Of a DNA stretch of 54,537 nt, positions 45,672-54,537 are shown piece after piece. Positions within the stretch are counted from its first letter, which is position 1. The number at the start of each line of letters is the position of its first letter. The position numbers and the translations under genes are program-made. Below the pieces are notes generated by a model. That model saw nothing but the letters and a program-made list of their open reading frames with translations, was not told the origin of the DNA and did no database searches. The stretch is from Bacillota bacterium (lineage in GTDB: Bacteria; Bacillota_I; Bacilli_A; RF39; UBA660), in assembly GCA_015059305.1 (NCBI GenBank), contig SVAQ01000008.1, forward strand, positions 1 through 54,537, in the 5' to 3' direction.

Positions 45672-46098
45672 TTCTTTCTAAAGCCCACATATCATCAGGT
45701 GCATCTGTTAAAACATTACAAAGCTTTTTTTCATAATGAATTAAGTATGGATCATACAATCTAAAGTTTAAAAAACATAATTCTTTTATTTCATCCATTG
45801 TGTTTCCGGATTCATAGGCTTCCAAAAAATATAATTCTGGATCTATCATTTTAATATAAAAATAAACTTTTTCTTCAGGTGTTACTGCTGTATAACGACC
45901 GTTTGATGTAATCATTTTTTCCGCAGTAAATGTCATTAGTGATAATAATCCACAACTTTTATTATTAAAAAAAGTTCGCCAATGATTAACCGCTTCATCG
46001 AGCGCTTGCATTTTAGTTTCATCTAGATTAGCAAAGTTGCTTGATTGCATTAATCGATAAAAACGCATAATAGTATTTTTGTTTGGTGGTTGAATCAT
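45661..46098 (-). CDS. Conserved-looking protein of unknown function
   Basis: 145 residues, predicted mostly helical, soluble, with many aromatic residues and a C-terminal APDDMWALERIKR. I do not recognise the family. A strong promoter and AAGGGGAT precede it, so it is a real gene. It lies between queA and tgt but on the other strand. Confidence 0.7.
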   Translation of the reverse strand: MIQPPNKNTIMRFYRLMQSSNFANLDETKMQALDEAVNHWRTFFNNKSCGLLSLMTFTAEKMITSNGRYTAVTPEEKVYFYIKMIDPELYFLEAYESGNTMDEIKELCFLNFRLYDPYLIHYEKKLCNVLTDAPDDMWALERIKR

Positions 46099-46126
46099 AA
46101 AAATATCCCCTTTTTGATAGTTGAAT

Positions 46127-47596
<1,470 letters not shown>

Positions 47597-47619
<23 letters not shown>

Positions 47620-47989
47620 AATCTATTTTTTTGTTTTTACCCATTGTAGCCCCAACAATACTTATAAAAAGAAGGGCTAAATAATAAAATAAAGTGGCTA
47701 AAGATAAACTGGTATGAAAAAAGATTAATGTGATTATAAATAAAATGCCTATCATAATACCGCCAGTAATAAGACCCTCTAGTAAGCCTTTTTTATTAGT
47801 GTTTTTCCCTCGTTGCAGTCCATAAATAAAGAATATAATAATATTTAAAATTAAAAGAATAATCTTACTTAAGGATGAATTTAATCCCATTAAGTTAAAT
47901 AAGCCTATAATAAAGGAGATTAGAATTTCCAAAAGTATGAAAATGCCAAATGTTTTAGCAATAGTTAAGACCTTTTTTATATAAATCAC
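47597..47989 (-). CDS. TIGR04086/YrzE-like membrane protein
   Basis: About 127-130 residues with four membrane helices and a Gly-rich middle (GLLEGLITGGIMIG), the TIGR04086 pattern. Adjacent to tgt and a DUF421 gene, as yrzE is in Bacillus. The start is uncertain: GTG 47989 lies inside the AGGTGAT ribosome binding site, whereas an in-frame ATA at 47980-47978 has ideal spacing and gives a natural start before KKVLTIAKTF. Confidence 0.8.
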
Positions 47990-47998
47990 CTAATAAAG

Positions 47999-48037
47999 AT
48001 TATGTAATGATTAAAAAAATATGATTTATTACATAAT
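47999..48037. repeat. Perfect inverted repeat between two divergent genes
   Basis: ATTATGTAAT (47999-48008) and ATTACATAAT (48028-48037) are perfect 10-bp complements separated by 19 bases, centred between the divergent YrzE-like and DUF421 genes. It may be an operator or overlapping promoter element. Confidence 0.55.
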
Positions 48038-48053
48038 ACTTATAGGTGATATG

Positions 48054-48698
48054 ATGCAATTATTTAGTGTTATTATAAGAACAATCTTTTTTTATATTTT
48101 TATTACGATTTCTTATCGACTAATGGGAAAAAGGGAGATTGGTCAGCTAGGGGTTATTGATTTAATTGTTTCAATTTTAATTGCAGAAATGGTTGCGATA
48201 TCGATTGAAAATACCGAAGATCCTATGTATTTAACAATTGTTCCCTTAGTAATTTTAGTTGTATTAGAAATAGGCCTTGCTTATGCTTCGGTAAAGAATC
48301 AAAGAGTAAGAGTTTTGTTAAATGGAAAACCTTCTTTAATAATTAGTAACGGAACAATAAATTATCATGAAATGATAAAGCAAAGATATACTTTAAATGA
48401 TTTGTTACTGTCATTAAGACAAAAAGAAATAAAAGATGTAAGTCAGGTAGAATATGCCTTTTTAGAACCTAATGGAAAACTTTCGATATTTAAGTATAGT
48501 CCATTTAAGATTAAAGGTAATTATCCAATGCCTGTGATTTTAGACGGTCATGTTCAAGAAAGTACTCTTAAATATTTAAAGAAAGATCGTGATTGGCTTG
48601 ATAATATTTTACTTAATGAAGATGTAAAATTAAATGAGGTTTTCTATGCCTTTTATAAAAAACAAAAGATTTTTATCATAAAAAAAAGTGGAGTTTAA
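48054..48698 (+). CDS. DUF421 (YetF/YrbG family) membrane protein
   Basis: About 214 residues: two to three N-terminal helices, GKREIGQLGVIDLIVSILIAEM and a cytoplasmic domain with RVLLNGKPSLIISNG and LRQKEIKDVSQVEYAFLEPNG, the YetF signature. Related proteins occur in spores and in vegetative cells; function not settled. ATG 48054 (or 48051) behind AGGTGAT. Confidence 0.92.
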   Translation: MQLFSVIIRTIFFYIFITISYRLMGKREIGQLGVIDLIVSILIAEMVAISIENTEDPMYLTIVPLVILVVLEIGLAYASVKNQRVRVLLNGKPSLIISNGTINYHEMIKQRYTLNDLLLSLRQKEIKDVSQVEYAFLEPNGKLSIFKYSPFKIKGNYPMPVILDGHVQESTLKYLKKDRDWLDNILLNEDVKLNEVFYAFYKKQKIFIIKKSGV

Positions 48699-48705
48699 TC
48701 CACTT
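48679..48705 (-). terminator. Terminator of the DUF1653 gene
   Basis: Minus strand AAGTGGA/TCCACTT with six-base loop, then T tract. Confidence 0.75.
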
Positions 48706-48937
48706 CCATAAAACGATATTCTTGATCAGCAGTAGGATATTTTTCTTTATCAACTTTTGATGCAAAGTTTTCATAAGGTCTTACCCAGATCTTACCATCA
48801 TGGTTTGACTGATAAATAACTAATTTTTTTTGTTCTCCTTTTTCATCGACTTCTTCGCTAGAATAGCCAATATGTAAAACCTTGTATACATTTCCTTTAA
48901 AATGTCGGTATGTTTTATTTGCTTTAATTTCTCTCAT
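48695..48937 (-). CDS. DUF1653 domain protein
   Basis: 80 residues: YRHFKGNVYKVLHIGYSSE, LVIYQSNHDGKIWVRPYENF, the full DUF1653 signature. A small beta-rich cytoplasmic protein of unknown function. ATG follows AGGTGAT. Confidence 0.9.
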   Translation of the reverse strand: MREIKANKTYRHFKGNVYKVLHIGYSSEEVDEKGEQKKLVIYQSNHDGKIWVRPYENFASKVDKEKYPTADQEYRFMEVD

Positions 48938-49028
48938 TTTTTAATCACCTAGTAACATTATACATTTAATGCTTTAAAATATCTATATTTTATTGTATAA
49001 TTAATTTTAGAAAGTAGGGTTGATAAAT

Positions 49029-49991
49029 ATGAAAGCCTTATGCGTAGGACGAAGTAATTATAATTTTTATTCACTAGTTGATTCACTTGAAAATACTGAA
49101 AATGTTAAAGAAATAAATGAAGTAGTGGAGTGTGCTGGTGGAAGTGGTGCTACTGCTGCTTATGCTCTTGGAAAATTTGGGGTAGAAACTTATATTGGCT
49201 CAGTTGTTGGTGATGATACTTTTGGAAATCTAGTAAGAAAAGAATTAGAAAAAGTAGGAGTTCATACTGAATACATGGAAACAGCTTATGATAAGCGAAC
49301 AACACTTTCATTAACAATGATTAAGAAGGATACCAAAGAAAAAAATGGATATAATATAGCTAAAGAAAATCTAATGCTTAAGAAAACCGAATTTCAAATG
49401 GATCCAGATTTAGTTTATAGTGATGGTTATGATTATGGTGCTTCTTTAGCGGCTTTTAATAAATATTCTAGTAAAACAACAATAATTAATGCTAAAGTTT
49501 GTACACAAGAAATGGTTGAGTTATGTAAGTATTGTAAATATATTATTGCGCCACGGGAATTTGCTGAATGGGTAAGTGGTACAAAGATCGATTTTGATAA
49601 TCCGGGATCTTTAGTAACTGTTTTTTCAAATTTATTAAAACGTTTTTATAAAAAAGAAATTATTGTTACATTAGGAAATAAAGGCGCATTATATATTTCA
49701 AATAATCAAATTAAAGTAATGCCAGGATTAACGGTTGAAGTTCAAGATAATACGAATGCTGGAGATGTTTTTGGAGGAGCGTTTGCTTATTCTTTATTAC
49801 AAGGATATGATTTAGAAAAAGCAATTACTTTTGCTAATATTGCCGGTGGTTTATCAGTGTCAAAAGTTGGAATGGTAGAATCTGTACCTGACATTAGTGA
49901 TATTATGATTTATTTTAATCAAAAATATGGTAATGCTACAGCAGAAACATCTCAACAAGCAAATACTGAATCTCAGGCTCCCCAACAATGA
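49029..49991 (+). CDS. PfkB-family sugar kinase
   Basis: 320 residues of ribokinase fold: AGGSGATAAYALGKFG near the substrate site and DNTNAGDVFGGAFAYSLLQG with the catalytic Asp. The anion-hole sequence is NAGD where GAGD is usual. A Gln/Ser/Ala-rich tail (about 304-320) is extra. Ribose, fructose or nucleoside kinase cannot be chosen. ATG 49029 behind AGGGTTGAT. Confidence 0.85.
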   Translation: MKALCVGRSNYNFYSLVDSLENTENVKEINEVVECAGGSGATAAYALGKFGVETYIGSVVGDDTFGNLVRKELEKVGVHTEYMETAYDKRTTLSLTMIKKDTKEKNGYNIAKENLMLKKTEFQMDPDLVYSDGYDYGASLAAFNKYSSKTTIINAKVCTQEMVELCKYCKYIIAPREFAEWVSGTKIDFDNPGSLVTVFSNLLKRFYKKEIIVTLGNKGALYISNNQIKVMPGLTVEVQDNTNAGDVFGGAFAYSLLQGYDLEKAITFANIAGGLSVSKVGMVESVPDISDIMIYFNQKYGNATAETSQQANTESQAPQQ

Positions 49992-50242
49992 TAATTATTA
50001 CTAAAAAAACGCCAATTTTAGATTTGCACGGTGAAATAGAGGCTATGGTTGAAGTGTTAATTAATGAATTTATTAATGATAATGTCAAAATGAAGCATAA
50101 TGCAGTTTTAATTGTTCATGGAAAGAGTACTAATATTTTAACCAAAGAAGTTCATCGAGTTTTACAAGAAAATAAAAAGGTTAAATCTTTTAAATTAGAT
50201 AATTGGAATTTAGGTCAAACAATTGTCGAACTTAAGATTTGA
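49988..50242 (+). CDS. Stand-alone Smr domain protein
   Basis: 84 residues: LDLHGEIEAMVEVLINEFI, VLIVHGKST and the ending NLGQTIVELK match the Smr domain of MutS2. It may be a nuclease acting on DNA branches or RNA at stalled ribosomes. Coupled to the kinase gene (ATGA overlap). Stop TGA. Confidence 0.85.
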   Translation: MIIITKKTPILDLHGEIEAMVEVLINEFINDNVKMKHNAVLIVHGKSTNILTKEVHRVLQENKKVKSFKLDNWNLGQTIVELKI

Positions 50243-50292
50243 CTTTTTTTTATTTTGCGGTAAAATAGATAGCACAAAAACGGAGGGGTTTT

Positions 50293-50946
50293 ATGAGAGA
50301 TTATCGTTATGAATTTAAAAATAATTGTTTAACTTGTAAAAAATATGACATTTATGATAAAGGGAGCATAACAGTTCGTGGTTATCGTTGTAAAAGATTA
50401 CAACGTCAAATGGCTTTAGATGAACATTGTTATCAACATGATTTTGATGCTGCAAGAGGTAATAGTACCCTTGATGATGCTGTAGAATATCTTTTAAGAA
50501 GGGGATATGACCCACGTCCTGATTGCTATGTTACAACTGCTATTTGTGATATTATAGGCTTATCACATGATTGCGAATATATTTCAAGTTTTCGTCAAAT
50601 GCGAGATGAATATATGTCTACATTTGAAGAAGGAAAGAAACAAATAGTAGCATACGATGTTTATGGAGTTCAAATTGCTAATCGTTTACTTGCAGATTAT
50701 GCTAATCCTGAAACAAAAGAAACAACAGAGAAAAAGGTTAGAGAAGTATTAATTCCCGGATTTTTGGATCCAGTAAATGAAATGGTTAAAAACGGCAATT
50801 TTGCTATGGCAATGTATACATATTTTCAAATGATTAGTACGTTATCACAAAGTTATAATATTAATTATGTGGTGCCAACTGAAGGACAAGAATTAGAGCT
50901 TGAACCTGAAGGGTATACTAGAAAATTAACCGTTGAAAACGCTTAA
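50293..50946 (+). CDS. Cys-rich protein with a CFI-box-like domain
   Basis: 217 residues. N-terminal Cys motif CLTCKKYD...YRCKRL...EHCYQHD looks metal-binding. Then CYVTTAICDIIGLSHDCEYISSFRQMRDEYM resembles the CFI-box domain (C-[FY]-[IV]-[AT]-[TA] ... LR.FRD), read here as CYVTTAI ... FRQMRDEYM. Soluble; function unknown. CGGAGGGG precedes ATG. Confidence 0.7.
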   Translation: MRDYRYEFKNNCLTCKKYDIYDKGSITVRGYRCKRLQRQMALDEHCYQHDFDAARGNSTLDDAVEYLLRRGYDPRPDCYVTTAICDIIGLSHDCEYISSFRQMRDEYMSTFEEGKKQIVAYDVYGVQIANRLLADYANPETKETTEKKVREVLIPGFLDPVNEMVKNGNFAMAMYTYFQMISTLSQSYNINYVVPTEGQELELEPEGYTRKLTVENA

Positions 50947-50962
50947 AAAGGCGTTTTTTTAA
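50936..50962 (+). terminator. Terminator after the Cys-rich protein gene
   Basis: AAAACGC/GCGTTTT with eight-base loop, then T tract; overlaps the stop. Confidence 0.85.
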
Positions 50963-50968
50963 TTTTTC

Positions 50969-50998
50969 TTGACAAATATTTTCTCTTGGTAGTATAAT
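50969..50998 (+). promoter_or_regulatory. Upstream sigma-A promoter (P1) of the gene at 51092
   Basis: TTGACA (50969-50974), 18 bases, TATAAT (50993-50998): both hexamers are consensus. Confidence 0.8.
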
Positions 50999-51036
50999 TT
51001 AATCCCATCGTGGGAAGACTATAATTAGACACAAAT

Positions 51037-51065
51037 TTGACATTTACAAACAAATGTGCTATACT
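51037..51065 (+). promoter_or_regulatory. Downstream sigma-A promoter (P2) of the gene at 51092
   Basis: TTGACA (51037-51042), 17 bases, TATACT (51060-51065). The spacer holds a 6-bp inverted repeat ACATTT-acaaac-AAATGT. Confidence 0.8.
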
Positions 51066-51091
51066 TATTGTAATTAAGGGGGTAAATAATT

Positions 51092-51511
51092 ATGAAAGGA
51101 TACGTTTTAGATTACGTTAACGAAAACGAATTTAGAAAATTAGAAAGGGCATTAAAGAAATATAATATGATGGCATTTAAGAAGTTAAACTTCGAATATT
51201 ATCCATCTATTAGAAATGGTAAATTTCTTGGTGAATTAGTTTCCAGTAATAAGAAAAATGGTACAGAGACTTATGAATTAAAATTACCAAGCGATAAACT
51301 TTTTGCTCAAATTCACGGTGAAGTTAAATTAATTTATACTATTCATAAAAAAGAAGGCATTGCGATGTTAGAAACATTAACTCCTGAAGATATTTTATTA
51401 GAAGGTCACAGAAGTGAGCTTACTACTTATAAAGGAATCATGATTTCTAAAGAAAATGCTTCTAAAGATATGTTCAAAATTGATTTATTAAACATGATTC
51501 AAGGAAAATAA
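51092..51511 (+). CDS. Unknown protein with two strong promoters
   Basis: 139 residues, soluble, mixed alpha/beta: MKGYVLDYVNENEFRKLERA, HGEVKLIYTIHKKEGIAMLETLTPEDILLEGHRSEL. I do not recognise a family. GGGGGT-type ribosome binding site, two near-consensus promoters and its own terminator suggest high expression. Confidence 0.8.
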   Translation: MKGYVLDYVNENEFRKLERALKKYNMMAFKKLNFEYYPSIRNGKFLGELVSSNKKNGTETYELKLPSDKLFAQIHGEVKLIYTIHKKEGIAMLETLTPEDILLEGHRSELTTYKGIMISKENASKDMFKIDLLNMIQGK

Positions 51512-51535
51512 GACAATTAGTCTTATTTTTTTGTT
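51505..51535 (+). terminator. Terminator of the gene at 51092-51511
   Basis: AAATAAGAC/GTCTTATTT with five-base loop, T tract. Confidence 0.88.
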
Positions 51536-51562
51536 GATTTTTAGTAGTAAATATAATATAAT
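51534..51562 (+). promoter_or_regulatory. Sigma-A promoter of the tRNA pair
   Basis: TTGATT (51534-51539), 17 bases, TATAAT (51557-51562), about 20 bases before the first tRNA. Confidence 0.6.
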
Positions 51563-51582
51563 TGTTTTGTCGCAAATGATGT

Positions 51583-51659
51583 GGGCCTCTAGCTCAGTTG
51601 GTTAGAGCACTCGGCTCATAACCGATCGGTCATAGGTTCGAGTCCTATGAGGCCCACCA
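51583..51659 (+). tRNA. tRNA with CAT anticodon, probably tRNA-Ile2 (lysidine-modified)
   Basis: 77 nt: acceptor GGGCCTC/GAGGCCC, then A and encoded CCA. The anticodon loop CTCATAA gives CAT. The sequence around it (CGGCTCATAACCG, then GGTC-TAGGTTCGAGTCCTA) is close to the Ile2 tRNA of Bacillus, whose C34 is changed to lysidine to read AUA. Elongator tRNA-Met is the alternative. Confidence 0.9.
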
Positions 51660-51661
51660 AT

Positions 51662-51746
51662 GCGGGTGTGGCGGAATTGGTAGACGCGCTAGACTTAGGA
51701 TCTAGTGGATTGCTCCGTGGGGGTTCGAGTCCCTTCACCCGCACCA
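51662..51746 (+). tRNA. tRNA-Leu (anticodon TAG)
   Basis: 85 nt with a long variable arm; acceptor GCGGGTG/CACCCGC, A and encoded CCA. Anticodon stem CTAGA/TCTAG with loop CTTAGGA gives TAG, reading CUN codons. Two bases after the previous tRNA. Confidence 0.95.
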
Positions 51747-51756
51747 AATTGTAAAA

Positions 51757-51781
51757 TTCAGGAAGAAATTCCTGTTTTTTA
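51757..51781 (+). terminator. Terminator of the tRNA pair
   Basis: CAGGAA/TTCCTG with GAAA loop and T tract. Confidence 0.88.
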
Positions 51782-51833
51782 GTGCTTTAAATAGTTGTGA
51801 TATAATATTTTATAGATATGAAAGGTATGCTTT

Positions 51834-53699
51834 ATGGAATATAAAATTATTAATGGCGCAATATCCTTTGGAACTAATACAATTTTAGAAGAAATTAATT
51901 TTGAAATATTAAATAATGATAAAATTGCTATTGTAGGAAGAAACGGGAGTGGAAAAACTTCTTTATTAAAAGCAATTGTAGATAATGAGATGTTAGAGAC
52001 TGGATTAGGTAAAGAAAATCTTCAGATAATTAAAATAGGTAAACCTTCAATTGGTTATCAACAGCAGCATGCTTTTAATGATTTGAATATCACTTTACTT
52101 GATGAAATATTAAAAGTTTATGAGCCAATCATAAAATTAAAAAATAAAATCGATAAAATAGAAAAAGATTTAGAACACAGTGCAACGATAAAAACGTTGG
52201 AAGAATATACAAAGTTATTAGATAGATTTAAATTAAATGGTGGATATGAATATCAAAAAGAATATGAAGTTGCTTTAAATAAATTTGGTTTTACCAAGGA
52301 AGATAAAAATAAAAAATTATCAGAGTTTTCTGGTGGACAAAGAACAAAAATATCTTTTTTAAAATTATTATTAAGCAAGCCAGATATTCTTCTCTTAGAT
52401 GAACCTACGAATCATTTAGATATTTCGACTGTTGAGTGGCTTGAAGAATATCTAAGTACATATCCTAAGGCTTTAGTAGTAGTTTCTCATGATAGAATGT
52501 TTTTAGATAAAGTTGTTAATAAAGTATATGAAATAGAGTATTCTTCCTTAACAAAATATAAAGGCAATTATACATCTTTTGAAAGACAAAAGAAAATGAA
52601 TTATGAAAAACAGTTAAAAGATTATGAGTATCAACAAAAAGAAATAAAAAGATTAAGAGAAATAGCGGAAAGATTTAAATACAAACCCAGCAAAGCTTCA
52701 ATGGCAATGTCTAAACTAAAGAAAATAGAACAAATGCAAATAATTGATAAGCCGCAAAAGAGTGATGTCAAAAATTTTAATGCAGGTTTGCAAGTGAAAA
52801 ATGAAAGTGGTAATACTGTTTTGACGGTCGGAGATTTAGAAATTGGTTATAATAATATGCCTATTTCAAAAGTATCTTTTGAATTATTCAAGGGACAAAA
52901 GATTGCAGTGATTGGTGAAAATGGTAAAGGCAAATCAACTCTTATTAAAACTTTGATGGGAATTGTTCCCAAAATAAGTGGTAAATTTACATATGGTTAC
53001 AATGTGCAAAAGGAGTATTTTGATCAACAAATTGAGTTTATTAATGAAGAAAATACCATTTATGAGGAATTTGAACAAACTTTTCCAAATATGGAACCTG
53101 TTCAAATAAGAAAAACATTAGGAACTTTTTTATTTAATGGCGAAGATGTTTTTAAAAAGATTAATGTTTTATCTGGGGGTGAGAAAGTTCGTTTAGGATT
53201 GTGCAAAATATTTAAAAAGAATCCAAATTTTTTACTTTTAGATGAACCTACGAATCATTTAGATATATTAGGTAAAGAAAATCTTGAGGAAATTTTACTT
53301 AATTATAATGGTAGTGTTTTATTTGTATCTCATGATCGTTATTTTATCAATAAAATAGCTGATGCACTTTTAATATTTGAAAAAGACCAAGTTATATATT
53401 TTAATGGAAAATATCAAGATTATTTAAATCAAAAAGATATTACTAAAGAAAAAGAAATTGTTATAAATTCTCCAAAAATAAAGAAACAAGTATCTAAAGA
53501 TAATAAAAATATTATCAAGAAATTAGAAAATGAAATTAATAAAATGGAACTTGCTAAAAAAGAAATCGAATCAGAAATGTTAAAAGAAGAAATATATACT
53601 GACTATCTAAAAATGAATGAATTACAAAATAAATTAAATCAGTTAGATGAAGAAATAATCATTAAAATGCAAGAATGGGAGAATTTAAATAATGAATAG
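51834..53699 (+). CDS. ABC-F family ATPase
   Basis: 621 residues, two ABC domains without membrane helices. Walker A GRNGSGKT and GENGKGKST, signatures FSGGQRTK and LSGGEKVR, Walker B followed by LDEPTNHLDI in both. A linker (about 240-300) and a coiled-coil C-terminus (about 560-621). ABC-F proteins act at the ribosomal E site; some relieve stalling, some protect from antibiotics. Resistance cannot be claimed. Confidence 0.92.
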   Translation: MEYKIINGAISFGTNTILEEINFEILNNDKIAIVGRNGSGKTSLLKAIVDNEMLETGLGKENLQIIKIGKPSIGYQQQHAFNDLNITLLDEILKVYEPIIKLKNKIDKIEKDLEHSATIKTLEEYTKLLDRFKLNGGYEYQKEYEVALNKFGFTKEDKNKKLSEFSGGQRTKISFLKLLLSKPDILLLDEPTNHLDISTVEWLEEYLSTYPKALVVVSHDRMFLDKVVNKVYEIEYSSLTKYKGNYTSFERQKKMNYEKQLKDYEYQQKEIKRLREIAERFKYKPSKASMAMSKLKKIEQMQIIDKPQKSDVKNFNAGLQVKNESGNTVLTVGDLEIGYNNMPISKVSFELFKGQKIAVIGENGKGKSTLIKTLMGIVPKISGKFTYGYNVQKEYFDQQIEFINEENTIYEEFEQTFPNMEPVQIRKTLGTFLFNGEDVFKKINVLSGGEKVRLGLCKIFKKNPNFLLLDEPTNHLDILGKENLEEILLNYNGSVLFVSHDRYFINKIADALLIFEKDQVIYFNGKYQDYLNQKDITKEKEIVINSPKIKKQVSKDNKNIIKKLENEINKMELAKKEIESEMLKEEIYTDYLKMNELQNKLNQLDEEIIIKMQEWENLNNE

Positions 53700-53708
53700 G
53701 AAGGAAAA

Positions 53709-54386
53709 ATGATGAAAGATATTGATAAAATAATAAGAGAGAGACATTCAGTTAGAAAATATGCTGATAAAGAAATTGAAAAGGAAAAAGTAGATATTTT
53801 AAGAGATTTAATTAAAAAATATAATAAAGAAGCTAATCTGCATATTCAATTAAAAACAAATGATAAAGATACTTTTGAAAAATATAAATTGCATTATGGA
53901 AAAATTTATAATTGTCAGAATTATATTGCTTTAATAGGCAATAAGAAAGATAAAAATTTAGCAGAAAAAGTAGGTTATTATGGTCAAAAGTTAGTTTTAA
54001 AGGCCCAAGAAATGGAATTAAATACATGTTGGGTCGGCGCTGGTTATAGTAAAAATGAATTAAATGTTGAAATTTTGCCAAATGAAAAAATTGTGTGTGT
54101 AATAGCCATCGGTTATGGTGTTCATAATGGAAAGGTAAGACCAAGTAAAACTTTTGAAGAAGTATCAACAAGTAAAGACGTTCCAAAGTGGTATAAAAAA
54201 GGAATAGAGTATGCTCTTTTAGCTCCCACGGCAGTAAACCAACAAAAATTTAAATTTGCTCTTTTAGAAAACAATGTTGTATCTCTAAAAGCAGGAATAG
54301 GTCCATTTTCGAAAGTGGATTTAGGAATTGTTAAATACCATTTTGAACTTGGTGCTGATACAAAAAATTTTAAGTGGAAAGAATAA
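53709..54386 (+). CDS. Nitroreductase-like flavoprotein
   Basis: 225 residues: IRERHSVRKYADKEI at the start, YGQKLVLKAQEMELNTCWVGAGY and the late LLAPTAVNQQKFKF. This duplicated arrangement matches the putative TM-nitroreductase family (two half-domains in one chain). FMN-dependent; substrate unknown. It follows the ABC-F gene by ten bases. Confidence 0.85.
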   Translation: MMKDIDKIIRERHSVRKYADKEIEKEKVDILRDLIKKYNKEANLHIQLKTNDKDTFEKYKLHYGKIYNCQNYIALIGNKKDKNLAEKVGYYGQKLVLKAQEMELNTCWVGAGYSKNELNVEILPNEKIVCVIAIGYGVHNGKVRPSKTFEEVSTSKDVPKWYKKGIEYALLAPTAVNQQKFKFALLENNVVSLKAGIGPFSKVDLGIVKYHFELGADTKNFKWKE

Positions 54387-54393
54387 TTAGTTA

Positions 54394-54402
54394 TGTTATA
54401 AT
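54394..54402 (+). promoter_or_regulatory. Extended -10 promoter near the right edge
   Basis: TGTTATAAT (54394-54402) eight bases after the nitroreductase stop. No protein start with a useful frame follows in the window. Confidence 0.5.
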
Positions 54403-54409
54403 ACATAAA

Positions 54410-54537
54410 GGGAAGTGACTAACTATAAATAGTCAAGTCATTTTCTTCAAAAATCTTAAAAAGATTTTTGTTCCACGTCAAAAAGATTTTAAAAACTTAC
54501 ATTTTTAAAACTTTGGGTCGTGGCATATCAAATATAA
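54410..54537 (+). ncRNA. Possible structured leader or small RNA, cut by the window edge
   Basis: Three helices follow the promoter: GACTA/TAGTC (about 54416-54433); a perfect 10-bp stem CAAAAATCTT/AAGATTTTTG (54448-54457 with 54461-54470); and a long imperfect stem with CCACG (54473-54477) and CGTGG (54519-54523) as its base. No T tract ends the second stem. No known riboswitch motif recognised. Confidence 0.35.

Noticed and set aside
51834..53699. Antibiotic-resistance ABC-F protein
   Set aside because: The linker that decides the subgroup cannot be classified by eye; many ABC-F proteins are housekeeping factors.
54122..54406. Reverse open frame over the end of the nitroreductase-like gene
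   Set aside because: It is a shadow of the coding strand and lacks a ribosome binding site.

Overview
The window is AT-rich (about 30% GC by eye), densely coded chromosome from a low-GC, endospore-forming member of the Bacilli. The evidence is the sporulation set (gerM, gerE, spoIIIAH, yqfC, yqfD, spoIIP and a SpoIIID-like regulator), Bacillus-type gene order (gerE-gerM; rpsU-yqeY-yqfC-yqfD-ybeY-dgkA-era-yqzL-recO; rpsT/spoIIP-lepA-hemW; queA-tgt-yrzE-yrbG) and strong GGTGAT or AAGGAGG ribosome binding sites. TGA is a real stop (murB, smr), so the Mycoplasma code is not used. The gene style resembles uncultured gut Bacilli near Erysipelotrichia or the Mollicutes; this placement is inference.

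Layout. 1-3450: miaB, a tRNA-Arg, and a leftward sporulation block (gerM, gerE, an isolated spoIIIAH) with candidate sigma-E and sigma-K promoters. 3600-6370: a small peptide-export locus with a C39 peptidase ABC exporter, a short accessory membrane protein and two tiny genes for double-glycine leader peptides, most likely a two-peptide bacteriocin. 6377-12370: a long rightward operon of translation, sporulation and repair genes. 12373-19290: T-box-controlled glyS, an ABC exporter, a papain-like hydrolase, sepF-divIVA, cdsA-rasP and a tRNA-Arg. 19330-25140: a NUDIX protein, a large membrane protein, tmcAL, miaA and pyk. 25178-32250: a transglutaminase-like protein, rpsT, spoIIP, lepA, a tandem SpoIIID-like regulator, hemW and two small genes. 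32270-35640: murG-murB-divIB-queH. 35710-42160: rpsB-tsf and frr mixed with three membrane-anchored thioredoxin-fold proteins, then trmL. 42228-50946: ftsK, queA, tgt, yrzE and yrbG relatives, a sugar kinase, an Smr protein and a Cys-rich protein. 50969-54537: a strongly promoted unknown gene, two tRNAs, an ABC-F ATPase, a nitroreductase-like protein and the start of a possible structured RNA.

Themes. tRNA modification is well represented (miaA, miaB, tmcAL, trmL, and queH, queA and tgt for queuosine), with translation factors (lepA, tsf, frr, era, ybeY) and envelope or division genes (murG, murB, divIB, sepF, divIVA, ftsK). Several conserved operons have lost or swapped members. phoH and pgpH are replaced by a VanZ-like gene, pyrH by membrane proteins, gpr is absent beside spoIIP, and yajC is replaced by a pseudopilin-like gene. 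No CRISPR array, IS element or phage module was seen. No stretch over 300 bases is without content: the longest (51512-51833) holds two tRNA genes and terminators.
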